Of a DNA stretch of 64,000 nucleotides, positions 53,710-62,222 are shown one piece after another. Both the position numbers and the translations under genes were made by a program. This DNA is from Microbulbifer variabilis ATCC 700307 (GTDB lineage Bacteria > Pseudomonadota > Gammaproteobacteria > Pseudomonadales > Cellvibrionaceae): assembly GCF_000380565.1 (NCBI RefSeq), contig NZ_AQYJ01000023.1, positions 1 to 64,000 on the forward strand. Direction: 5' to 3'. A model generated the notes under the pieces. It was not told where the DNA came from. It saw only the letters and a list, made by a program, of their open reading frames with translations, and searched no databases. Position 1 is the stretch's first letter. Each line of letters opens with the position of its first letter.

Positions 53710-55944
53710 ATGGCGCAGACACATATTCTTGGCTATCCCCGTATCGGGGCCAATCGTGAGTTAAAGAAGGCCCAGGAGGCATACTGGCGTGGGGAAATTT
53801 CCCAGCAGCAACTCTTGCAGGAGGGAGAGGAAATACGTCGTAGCAACTGGCAGGCACAGAGTGATGCCGGTCTGGATTGGGTGACAGTGGGAGATTTTGC
53901 CTGGTATGACCAGGTACTGAATCACTCTTTGATGTTTGGTGTGGTGGGCGATCGTTTTTCTGAAGGTGCCGCGGAGAACAAACTGGATCAGTACTTTCGT
54001 TTGGCGCGGGGGCGAGCTCCCTCTGGGCAGCCGGTTGCGGCCAGTGCCATGACCAAGTGGTTTGATACTAACTACCACTACCTGGTACCGGAGTTTACTG
54101 ATCAACAGGCCTTCTCCCTGGATAGTGAATGGTTGTTGGATGAAGTGCGTGAAGCTCAGGTTCAGGGGCATAAAGTAAAGCCGGTAGTAATGGGTCCCTT
54201 AACCTACCTATGGTTGGGAAGAGGCGTTGATAGCGCTTTGGCACTGTTGCCGAGTTTGTTGCCGTGTTACACACAGTTGTTTTCGCAGCTGGCTGATCTC
54301 GGTGTGGAGTGGGTACAGCTCGATGAACCAATCCTGGGTTTGGACTTGCCAGAAGAATGGCGCTCTGTATTTATTGGTGCATACAAGGGGATTGGCGCGG
54401 ATTCTGGCAGCCTGAATTTACTCCTGGCAACTTACTTTTCCCCACTGCGGGAAAATCTACAGCTGGCTTTCTCTCTGCCAGTGGATGGTGTGCATCTTGA
54501 CTGTATACGAGCGCCTGAAGAATTAAATACCGCCCGCGATCTCCTTGGTGATAAGCAGGTACTTTCTGCGGGTGTGGTGAACGGACGTAACATCTGGCGT
54601 GCAGATCTGGATAAATGGCAGCGTGTCCTGAAGCCAATGGCGGAAAAGCTGGGTGACCGCTTTTGGATCTCAGCCAGTTGTTCGTTGCTACACAGCCCGG
54701 TAGACCTGGATACTGAAATCTCCCTGCCCGTGGAGCAAAAGCAAAAACTTGCCTACGCTCGCCAAAAACTGGATGAGCTGGTGCACCTGCAAAGTCTTCT
54801 AGATCAAGAGGTAAGTACGACCGTAACCGAGTTGAAGAGCGGTGATAAAAGCGGTTCAGTTGCCCAACAGCTACGGGATACATGGCGTGAACAGGGTTAC
54901 CTGGAGCGTGTTTCCGTGCAGGCTGAGCGCTGGCAATTACCACTGCTGCCTACAACGACTATCGGTTCATTCCCACAGACTGATCTACTGCGCAAGGTTC
55001 GCCGCCAGTATCGCAATAGTGAAATCAGTGAAAAAGATTATCTGGAGCATTTGCGCGCGGAGATTGCTGAAGCGATCCGGCGGCAGGAAATTCTTGGCTT
55101 GGATGTTCTGGTTCACGGTGAAGCGGAGCGCAATGACATGGTTGAGTACTTTGGTGAACAGCTTGATGGATTTGTGCATACCGGCAATGGTTGGGTGCAG
55201 AGTTATGGTTCCCGCTGTGTAAAACCGCCAGTTATTTTTGGGGATATTTCCCGGCCCCAGGCAATAACTGTGGAGTGGAGCAGCTACGCACAGAGCCTTA
55301 CCAAAAAACCTGTAAAAGGCATGTTGACTGGCCCGGTAACGATTCTCAACTGGTCCTTCCCGCGAGAGGATATTCACCGCAGTGAGAGCTGCCTGCAAAT
55401 TGCCAGGGCTTTGCGTGAGGAGGTTCTGGACCTGGAGTCGGCGGGTATCGGTATTATTCAGATAGATGAGCCGGCTCTGCGCGAAGGGGTGCCCCTGAGA
55501 GAATCAGAACATGCAGATTACTTCTCGTGGGCGGTGGGTTGTTTCCGCTATACCTGCAGTGAAGTGAAAGCGGAAACGCAAATCCATACTCATATGTGTT
55601 ACAGCAATTTCAATGCAATTATGGATGCGATTGTTTCCCTTGATGCGGATGTGATTACTATTGAATCTGCGAGATCTGACCTGCGCCTGCTCAGCGCTTT
55701 TGCCGACAAGGCTGGTGGTTACCCCAATGAAATTGGACCTGGCATTTACGATATTCACTCTCCCAATGTGCCGGATAGGGGTGAGCTGGTGGAGCGGCTT
55801 AAGAAAATTGCACAGGTGGTGCCAGTTGAGAGACTTTGGGTAAATCCGGATTGCGGCCTTAAAACCCGTAACTGGGCTGAGGTGGGGTCATCCTTGCTGA
55901 ATATGGTAGAGGCTGCGCGTACTGTGCGTACAGAACTGGCTTAG
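53710..55944 (+). CDS. metE: Cobalamin-independent methionine synthase
   Basis: About 744 residues from the ATG at 53710, where the family-conserved start THILGYPRIGANRELKKAQE lies. The longer frame from 53572 would add 46 unrelated residues and is rejected. The C-terminal catalytic barrel has TTTIGSFPQT near 462, VLVHGEAERNDMVEYFGEQL, then IQIDEPALREG and IHTHMCYSNFN. NPDCGLKTR supplies the final Cys; with the His and Cys of HTHMC it binds zinc. It transfers a methyl group from methyltetrahydrofolate-triglutamate to homocysteine. Confidence 0.96.
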   Translation: MAQTHILGYPRIGANRELKKAQEAYWRGEISQQQLLQEGEEIRRSNWQAQSDAGLDWVTVGDFAWYDQVLNHSLMFGVVGDRFSEGAAENKLDQYFRLARGRAPSGQPVAASAMTKWFDTNYHYLVPEFTDQQAFSLDSEWLLDEVREAQVQGHKVKPVVMGPLTYLWLGRGVDSALALLPSLLPCYTQLFSQLADLGVEWVQLDEPILGLDLPEEWRSVFIGAYKGIGADSGSLNLLLATYFSPLRENLQLAFSLPVDGVHLDCIRAPEELNTARDLLGDKQVLSAGVVNGRNIWRADLDKWQRVLKPMAEKLGDRFWISASCSLLHSPVDLDTEISLPVEQKQKLAYARQKLDELVHLQSLLDQEVSTTVTELKSGDKSGSVAQQLRDTWREQGYLERVSVQAERWQLPLLPTTTIGSFPQTDLLRKVRRQYRNSEISEKDYLEHLRAEIAEAIRRQEILGLDVLVHGEAERNDMVEYFGEQLDGFVHTGNGWVQSYGSRCVKPPVIFGDISRPQAITVEWSSYAQSLTKKPVKGMLTGPVTILNWSFPREDIHRSESCLQIARALREEVLDLESAGIGIIQIDEPALREGVPLRESEHADYFSWAVGCFRYTCSEVKAETQIHTHMCYSNFNAIMDAIVSLDADVITIESARSDLRLLSAFADKAGGYPNEIGPGIYDIHSPNVPDRGELVERLKKIAQVVPVERLWVNPDCGLKTRNWAEVGSSLLNMVEAARTVRTELA

Positions 55945-55960
55945 TCAATTTATAAGTAGA

Positions 55961-55993
55961 AAAACCGGCAATCATTTGGATTGCCGGTTTTTT
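55961..55993. terminator. Bidirectional terminator after metE
   Basis: AAAACCGGCAATC and GATTGCCGGTTTT form a 13-bp perfect stem around ATTTG, followed by TTTC. It lies between convergent metE and the amidohydrolase gene and has U-runs for both directions. Confidence 0.92.
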
Positions 55994-56026
55994 CTTTTCT
56001 GTTTTTTCCGCTACTGTTTTTTTCGC

Positions 56027-58078
56027 TTACTGGGACTTGGCGGCTACTGTAGTAGTGTTATTTAATTCAAATGGCACTGAAGGGTGGAAAGGTTTAATAC
56101 CCAAAGCTGTGTAAAGCTCATCCGGGCGATACATATTCTGCCCCTCGAGCACCAGTGCGGTGCGACGCAGCGCGGTAATATCCTCGAGAGGATTTCCCTC
56201 CAGTAAAACCAGGTCTGCATTTTTCCCCACCGCAATACTGCCAGTGTACTCGTCGGCCCCCATAACCTGCGCCGGTACCAGGGTGGCTGTGCGTAGCACA
56301 TCAATATTGGGAATACCGGCTTTGGCATAGAGTTCCAGTTCACGTAACAGGGTAAATCCGGGGATGCCATCGGAGCCCGCGACCATAGTGACCTTATGCT
56401 CGTGTAGTTTGAGCATCATGGCCAGCAGGGCTTCCGCTGAAAGGTCGTAGTCATCCCGGTGTTCCGGCTTCACATCCAGTTCGGCCCCAACAAAAGCGCG
56501 CTGGATATTCACTGGAAGGTGGTCGGTAATATCGGCAAATTCAGGATCTACTTTGCCCGGTTGGCGCAGTAACATCGAGCTGAATACGGTGGTGGTTGCG
56601 TCTACGACAGTGCCTTTCTTGGCTAGCTTATCCAGGAAAGTAGCCACTTCTTTGCTATCCAGATCCAGCTCGTGGGCGTGCTCCCCGATTTCTGTAAAGC
56701 GCAGTCTTTTACGGGTATCTATCTTGCCCATAAAATTCAGGAACAGCATATTGATATGCTGAATTTCATCAAAGCCCGCGTCCACGGCTTCCTCGGCGGT
56801 CATAAATGCAGGGATATGGCCGGATAAACGCATACCATTTTCGTGGATATGCTTGGCTAAGGGAGCGATCCACTCGGGCTCCATTGAGCTGTAGGTTTTA
56901 ATTTGCTGATAGCCGCGATCCGCGTACCATTCGACAATATCCTTGGCTTCTTCCAGGCTGTCTGCAGTCTTGCCCATACGCATGGCATTTTCGCTTTCCC
57001 GGTCCATAAAGCCCGCGCGGAATAGGTCGCCGCCAATGATTTGCTCTGACTCAAACATCCCTTCAATACGCATGATACTTTCATGGGTATTACCGATGTC
57101 GCGAACATTAACAATGCCAGCGGCCATATTCAGAACACCATCGGTAGGGGATAAGTGGGCGTGCATATCCCAGAGGCCGGGGATCAGCGTATGGTTACGG
57201 GCATCAATGGTGGTTGCCCCGTTGGCTTTGATCGGTTTTTTACTGATTTTTGCGATCTTTCCATCTTTGATCAGAACATGGTGCTTTCTCTGTAGTTTGC
57301 CAGATTCAACATCAACCAGGTTGACGTTGCTGATCAGGATGGGTTGGATTGATGTGTGGGTATGTTTCTTGGCAATACCTTGCAGGTACTGGTCTGCGGC
57401 TGCGACTTGCCGGGTTTTCAGTTCTTCGAGGTGAGATTTATCCCAGCCTTTGCGCAGGATGGCGAACCATCCCCCCTCATCGGAGGCAAATAAATCCCCA
57501 TTGTCATCATACCAGGCGAGATCTGGGGTAAAGCCCAGGCCGCTTACGCCATAAAGGTGGACCGTTTTCTTTTTCTCGCCTTGCTGCAGGGTAACTTTAT
57601 CAAGCTTATGGAGGCGTGCTTGTCCTTGCGGCAGTAAATCAATATATTGATCTGCATCGGCAATCAGTGCTTTTACCAATTGCGCCTGTACGGCAAGGGT
57701 GCTGTTCTTGGGAATATAAAATTGGGCTTCGGAAGTTTTTGCGCTGCCGTGCTCATCGGAACCTTTCCAGCGAGCGACACCATTTTCCAGGGAAAATTCT
57801 TCGCTGACTGGAGCACCAAATGGGCTGATCCCTTCAATGGATAATTGCTCGGGCATTGCCGCCTCACCGATAGTGAAGCTCTCCTTGAGGTTTAGGCGGC
57901 GGTTATTCCAGCCGAGCTTTAATTCACCAGATACCTTTGTTCCATCCTGGTGAATAATTTCTGAGCCCGCAATGCCCTCTTTATCGTAAAAAATATACTC
58001 GATTGATTTTGCATAAGCGCTATTGGCTGCGGCTAGAACTGTGGCTGCGATAAGCGTTGTCAGTGTTTTTTTTCTCAT
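56027..58078 (-). CDS. Secreted amidohydrolase-family metalloenzyme
   Basis: This 683-residue protein has a signal peptide (LTTLIAATVLAAANSAYA, about 6-23), so it should act in the periplasm. An N-terminal extension of about 230 residues has no known domain. The amidohydrolase_1 domain follows: VLIKDGKIAKISKKPI, then LIPGLWDMHAHLSP with the HxH metal ligands near 308-310. RLSGHIPAF and EIQHINML follow, and VAGSDGIPGFTLLREL carries the Asp that activates water. VGKNADLVLLEGNPLEDI closes the fold. Relatives include imidazolonepropionase-like and prolidase-like enzymes; the substrate is unknown. Confidence 0.88.
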   Translation of the reverse strand: MRKKTLTTLIAATVLAAANSAYAKSIEYIFYDKEGIAGSEIIHQDGTKVSGELKLGWNNRRLNLKESFTIGEAAMPEQLSIEGISPFGAPVSEEFSLENGVARWKGSDEHGSAKTSEAQFYIPKNSTLAVQAQLVKALIADADQYIDLLPQGQARLHKLDKVTLQQGEKKKTVHLYGVSGLGFTPDLAWYDDNGDLFASDEGGWFAILRKGWDKSHLEELKTRQVAAADQYLQGIAKKHTHTSIQPILISNVNLVDVESGKLQRKHHVLIKDGKIAKISKKPIKANGATTIDARNHTLIPGLWDMHAHLSPTDGVLNMAAGIVNVRDIGNTHESIMRIEGMFESEQIIGGDLFRAGFMDRESENAMRMGKTADSLEEAKDIVEWYADRGYQQIKTYSSMEPEWIAPLAKHIHENGMRLSGHIPAFMTAEEAVDAGFDEIQHINMLFLNFMGKIDTRKRLRFTEIGEHAHELDLDSKEVATFLDKLAKKGTVVDATTTVFSSMLLRQPGKVDPEFADITDHLPVNIQRAFVGAELDVKPEHRDDYDLSAEALLAMMLKLHEHKVTMVAGSDGIPGFTLLRELELYAKAGIPNIDVLRTATLVPAQVMGADEYTGSIAVGKNADLVLLEGNPLEDITALRRTALVLEGQNMYRPDELYTALGIKPFHPSVPFELNNTTTVAAKSQ

Positions 58079-58234
58079 GAACTGTCCCTTTTCTTGTTGT
58101 AATACCGGTGATGGACTTTGGCTTCTTTTCGGTGAGGGGGCAAGCAGCTTAGGGGCGCAAGCGGCGAGAGGAAAAGCGGGAGCGGTAGGGCGTTCTTTAA
58201 TGTTTTAACTTTCGGAGTAAGGTAAAGGTATTGC

Positions 58235-58260
58235 GAGAGCGCTTACTTGTAAGCACTCTC
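58235..58260. terminator. Hairpin downstream of pepQ
   Basis: GAGAGCGCTTAC and GTAAGCACTCTC form a 12-bp stem with one mismatch on the plus strand (a G-U pair on the minus strand). It sits 24 bases past the pepQ stop, but no strong U-run follows, so it may be a weak terminator or an RNA-stabilising stem. Confidence 0.5.
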
Positions 58261-58283
58261 ACAGTATTGCTTTAGTCTATGAA

Positions 58284-59585
58284 CTAAGGGGTGCGAGAAA
58301 GGTTCTCGTTACCGGATGCGTGTACAACAATATTGTCTTCAATACGCACGCCGCCGTAGGGGCGGAAGCTGTCGACCTTATCCCAGTTAACCTCGGCAGC
58401 GAGGTCTGAGTCTTTCAGCTCTCCCAATAAGCTGTCGATAAAGTAGAGTCCCGGCTCGATGGTAAATACCTGGTTCTCCTCGATAGTTCGGCTGGTACGC
58501 AGGAATGGGTATTCGGCCGGTGGGGGTGTCGTGCCTCCATCGGGGCCGGTCTGGTGACCGCCGACATCGTGTACCTGGAGGCCGAGGAAGTGACCCAGAC
58601 CGTGTGGCAGGAATGGGCGAGTTAAGCCGGATTCCACAGCACTCTCGGCAGAGGTTTTGATAATGCCAAATTGGGCCAACAGCTCCCCCACGCTTAAGTG
58701 GCACTGGCGATGCAGTTCCGGGTAGGGCAGGCCAGGTTTGAGGCCGTCCACCAGCTGCAACTGTTTTTCATCCATAGCCGTTACCAGCTCTGCGAACTCG
58801 TTATCGGCATAAGCATAAGTGCGGGTGATATCGGAGCAGTAGCCATTGCAGTCGGCACCCGCATCGATCAGGAAGCTTTTCAATTGCGACTCAGGCAGGC
58901 GTTCAGTAGACAGGTGGGTGTAGTGCAGGATTGCAGCGTGTTCATTCAGGGCAACAATATTGCCGTAGGGCATACGGTTCTCGCCCTGGCCAGCAGCGCC
59001 CAGGTAGGCCTGGTTGATTTCAAATTCACTGGCGCCACTGCGGAAAGCCTGCTCGGCGGCGCGGTGCCCATTGACCGCAATACGGTTCGCCTCACGCAGG
59101 CAGGCGACCTCATAAGGCGTTTTATAAGCGCGGGCCCAGTGCAAGCGGTTGATCAGAAGCTCCGGATTTTCCTCCCCCAGTGACCAGCCTTGCAGCTTTT
59201 CGCTCTTACCGATAAAAGCAGCATTCTCTGGGCTCAGGAACGCCTGGGCATCGGCCGGCTTGCTCAGTAGCTCGATATCGTAGAAATCGCTCCAGAAGGT
59301 CTGGGGTGCCGGCGGTACATAGTGCCAAAAGTCTACTGGACGGTAGAACAAAAGCTTTGGCTTTTGTCCGCGCTGATAGATAACCCAGCTGTGGGGGTTG
59401 TCGGTAATGGGAACCAGTGCCTTAAAGTGGGGATTCACCTTAAACGGGTAATAGTTATCGTCCAGGAACTGTACCTTGGGAGCGCCACTGAATACGTTGA
59501 GGGTATCAAACCCGCTCTGCTCGAGGATTTCGTCGTAGCGGCGGCACAGGGTGGCCATATGATCGGCGTAAAGGTTTTTATCCAT
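58284..59585 (-). CDS. pepQ: Xaa-Pro dipeptidase
   Basis: This 433-residue enzyme has a creatinase-like N-terminal domain, then a pita-bread fold with the five metal ligands visible. IDAGADCNGYCSDITRTY gives the two Asp, PHGLGHFLGLQVHDVGGHQ the His, FTIEPGLYF a Glu and GGVRIEDNIVV the last Glu. Length and motifs fit PepQ, a manganese enzyme that cleaves dipeptides with C-terminal proline. It is divergent from purU with 83 bases between starts. Confidence 0.94.
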   Translation of the reverse strand: MDKNLYADHMATLCRRYDEILEQSGFDTLNVFSGAPKVQFLDDNYYPFKVNPHFKALVPITDNPHSWVIYQRGQKPKLLFYRPVDFWHYVPPAPQTFWSDFYDIELLSKPADAQAFLSPENAAFIGKSEKLQGWSLGEENPELLINRLHWARAYKTPYEVACLREANRIAVNGHRAAEQAFRSGASEFEINQAYLGAAGQGENRMPYGNIVALNEHAAILHYTHLSTERLPESQLKSFLIDAGADCNGYCSDITRTYAYADNEFAELVTAMDEKQLQLVDGLKPGLPYPELHRQCHLSVGELLAQFGIIKTSAESAVESGLTRPFLPHGLGHFLGLQVHDVGGHQTGPDGGTTPPPAEYPFLRTSRTIEENQVFTIEPGLYFIDSLLGELKDSDLAAEVNWDKVDSFRPYGGVRIEDNIVVHASGNENLSRTP

Positions 59586-59668
59586 GTTCTCCCCAAAATG
59601 GATCGCTGAATCGTAAAGTCGGCATAGTGTATAGTCTGGACTCTGGATATTTGGCCTGAAATTTGACC

Positions 59669-60508
59669 ATGGAAAAGAAGATACTGCTGACTGACTGCCC
59701 TGATGATAAGGGGCTGATCGCGAAGATTACCAACATTTGCTACAAGCACCAGCTCAATATCATCAAGAATGACGAGTTTGTAGACCGGGAACAGGGGCGC
59801 TTCTTTATGCGTACCGCCCTTGAAGGGATCTTCAATGATGCAACTTTCCTGGAAGATCTGGATATGGCCCTACCTCAAGGTGCTGAGCGGCGCCTGGTTT
59901 CGACAGAGCGTAAGAAACGCCTGGTGCTGATGGTTACCCGTGAGCCTCACTGCTTGGGGGATATACTGATGAAATGCTATTCAGGTGCTTTGGATGTGGA
60001 AATCACAGCAGTGATCGGTAACCACCCTGATCTGGCGAGCCTGGTACAAAAGTTTGATATTCCCTTCCATTGCGTGCCTGCGGAAGGGATGGATCGTGTG
60101 GCACATGAGCTACAGGTTGCTGCGTTGGTAGATGAGTACAACCCGGATTACCTGGTACTGGCCAAATATATGCGTGTACTCACTTCTGATTTTGTAGCCC
60201 GCTATAGCGGTCGCATCATCAATATTCACCACTCCTTCCTACCTGCCTTTATTGGAGCAAAGCCCTACCAGCAGGCCTATGAACGTGGTGTGAAGATCAT
60301 TGGAGCCACAGCGCATTTTGTTACTGATGACCTGGATGAAGGGCCGATTATTGAGCAGGATGTCATTCATGTAGACCATGCTTACTCCGCAGAATCTATG
60401 GCAGATGCCGGTAGAGATGTTGAAAAGCTAGTACTTTCCCGGGCCCTGCAATTGGTGTTGCAGGAGCGGGTATTTATCCATGGGAATAAAACCGTAGTGT
60501 TTAAATAA
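59669..60508 (+). CDS. purU: Formyltetrahydrofolate deformylase
   Basis: 279 residues from the ATG at 59669; a TTG two codons earlier is unlikely. The N-terminal ACT domain starts KKILLTDCPDDKGLIAKITN, followed by a formyl_trans_N domain. MRVLTSDFVARYSGRIINIH precedes HHSFLPAFIGAKPYQQAYERG, which carries the catalytic Asn-His region. GATAHFVTDDLDEGPII has the catalytic Asp. It hydrolyses 10-formyltetrahydrofolate to formate and tetrahydrofolate, feeding purine synthesis and balancing one-carbon pools. Confidence 0.95.
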   Translation: MEKKILLTDCPDDKGLIAKITNICYKHQLNIIKNDEFVDREQGRFFMRTALEGIFNDATFLEDLDMALPQGAERRLVSTERKKRLVLMVTREPHCLGDILMKCYSGALDVEITAVIGNHPDLASLVQKFDIPFHCVPAEGMDRVAHELQVAALVDEYNPDYLVLAKYMRVLTSDFVARYSGRIINIHHSFLPAFIGAKPYQQAYERGVKIIGATAHFVTDDLDEGPIIEQDVIHVDHAYSAESMADAGRDVEKLVLSRALQLVLQERVFIHGNKTVVFK

Positions 60509-60513
60509 GAGAT

Positions 60514-60538
60514 GAAAAAGGGGGCTGAGAGGCCTTTT
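60514..60538 (+). terminator. Weak terminator-like hairpin after purU
   Basis: AAAAAGG and CCTTTT can pair around a G-rich loop just past the purU stop. The stem is short and interrupted, so the call is tentative. Confidence 0.3.
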
Positions 60539-60570
60539 AGCTGAAATGGTGTATAAATTCAGAGGACAGA

Positions 60571-60990
60571 ATGGGAATGAATAGTACCCGGATTGACAAA
60601 TTTCCACTCAGACAGAGAACAATAACAGGTCTATTATTTTTTTTGTTGCTTTCAGCTTGTTCTAACCATGGGCCTATTCCCGGGATGGTGGAGTCTTTTC
60701 AAACTGAGATCGCCCCCAATGGCGCCAAGCGTTTTACATTCAGCATAAATCGAGAGCGACGTGATATACCTGCGCCTGTTGTGGCGAATACCAGCCCTCA
60801 GCGGCGAACGCAAAATGAGTCAGTGAGAAAAGTGGGTTCGACTCGTCGAGTTGAAAGTTACTTTGATTGGGCCCTTGAACAAAAGATGTTGGAAACAGGT
60901 TTTTGTACGCAAGGGTATTTTGAGATTGAACGTACTATTTCAGAGTATGGTGGTGAAGTGCGTGGGGAGTGTAGAGAAGGAGCGTTTTAG
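60571..60990 (+). CDS. Small lipoprotein of unknown function
   Basis: 139 residues, with GAGGAC five bases before the ATG at 60571. The signal peptide is ITGLLFFLLLSAC with the lipobox LSAC ending at about residue 30, so the protein is lipid-anchored. Two more cysteines in the mature part (GFCTQGYFE and GECREG) could form a disulfide. FDWALEQKMLETGFC near 98-112 looks like a structured C-terminal core. No known domain is recognised. It stands alone between purU and the regulator gene. Confidence 0.7.
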   Translation: MGMNSTRIDKFPLRQRTITGLLFFLLLSACSNHGPIPGMVESFQTEIAPNGAKRFTFSINRERRDIPAPVVANTSPQRRTQNESVRKVGSTRRVESYFDWALEQKMLETGFCTQGYFEIERTISEYGGEVRGECREGAF

Positions 60991-61099
60991 TGCTTTTTCT
61001 GACTTTCGTTCTCCAGATTAGGTTTATTGTTTAAAGAGGGCTTTTTAGTCAGTAGTAAAGCATGGGTTTCGGTTAGTACTAAAAATGTAGATAAGAATA

Positions 61100-61831
61100 A
61101 TGAAGTACGAATCAATTTTAGAGCAAGTCTCTACTCAGCAGATCATTGCAGTATTTGATCTTATATCAGATATTATTTTTTGGGTAAAAGATGAATCCGG
61201 CTATGTGGTTCATTGTAACCGGGAGTTTATTGAGCATGTCGGATGCAGATCCTTGCATCAGGTAGTAGGCCGCTCAGATATGGACTTCTCCCCTTCTTAT
61301 CTCGCTAAAAACTATATGCGTGATGATAAAAGGGTGATGGCAGGAGAGACGATTACAGATCGGCTGGAATTGAATATTGGTAAAACAGGCGAGTTAGTTT
61401 GGTTTACGACATCAAAACGCCCCTTAAAGAGTGCCAGTGGAGAAATCATAGGTACCTATGGCGTAGCTCGAGATCTTAAAGAGACAGTTAAGACTCTCTC
61501 TAGAATGGACAAACTTAAAAGGCCAGTTGAATACATAAAAAATAACTATAGCCAGCCAATTGCAGTGGAAGATTTGGCAGAGGCCGCGAGTTTATCGGTG
61601 AGTGCATTAGAGCGGCGTTTCAAAAAATATCTGGATAAAACACCTATGCAATTTGTTCGGGAAGTCAGATTAGAGAACTCTCGCCGTATGTTAGTGGAAA
61701 CGCAAAGCCCAATATCTGAAATTGCTTATCGAGTGGGATTTACGTCGCATAGTTACTTCAGTAGACACTTCAAAGGCATGTTTGGACAGCTTCCAGCAAA
61801 TTATCGTGATGAAGTTCAGTCCAATATATAA
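61100..61831 (+). CDS. PAS-domain AraC-family transcription regulator
   Basis: This 243-residue regulator has an N-terminal PAS_4-type domain (about 15-130): DIIFWVKDESGYVVHCNREFIEHVG, then VGRSDMDFSP and ISEPRS-free ending SGEIIGTYGVARDLKET. A C-terminal AraC domain (about 140-240) has both helix-turn-helix units, LAEAASLSVSALERRFKKYL and ISEIAYRVGFTSHSYFSRHFK. It probably senses a small ligand or redox state in the cytoplasm and controls nearby genes. The TonB-dependent receptor 390 bases downstream is the obvious candidate target. Confidence 0.9.
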   Translation: MKYESILEQVSTQQIIAVFDLISDIIFWVKDESGYVVHCNREFIEHVGCRSLHQVVGRSDMDFSPSYLAKNYMRDDKRVMAGETITDRLELNIGKTGELVWFTTSKRPLKSASGEIIGTYGVARDLKETVKTLSRMDKLKRPVEYIKNNYSQPIAVEDLAEAASLSVSALERRFKKYLDKTPMQFVREVRLENSRRMLVETQSPISEIAYRVGFTSHSYFSRHFKGMFGQLPANYRDEVQSNI

Positions 61832-62222
61832 AGATCAATTAAGCTGAGTACCCTCAGCGACTCTGGAGAGAATACTGCGTTATCCTCTCCTGATGAGTTG
61901 ATAGCCGCCCATTTCATTCATTTCCGGAAATTCTATACCTAAGTTTGACATAGGTTTTTACCTCTAAAAACAGGTAGTTAGCTGGTTGATATTTGGCTTT
62001 CTATGACTGCTTATTTTTCTCTTAAAATCCAAAACGCCGATTTCGTTTCATTAGTGTCCCAGTATTGATTACCTCTTCATCAGGGTTTTTTTTTAGGGTT
62101 TTAGAGCTCAACAAATGAACTGTCTTTTTGGGGTTTAGGGTCCCCTGACAGTTTTATGCCAGCCCTCCAGTGGGGCTGGCGATTTTGAACCAGTGAGAGA
62201 AAAAAAAGAAAGTTGGGATGCT
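61832..62222. other. Leader region of the receptor gene
   Basis: 391 bases lie between the AraC regulator and the receptor gene. The only clear structure is the hairpin at 62158-62180. The promoter should lie here; no exact -35/-10 pair stands out by eye. Confidence 0.4.
62158..62180 (+). promoter_or_regulatory. Stable hairpin in the receptor leader
   Basis: GCCAGCCC and GGGCTGGC pair perfectly around a short TCCAGTG loop about 45 bases before the ATG. No U-run follows, so it is not a plain terminator. It may affect translation or mRNA stability, or serve as a protein-binding stem. Confidence 0.5.
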
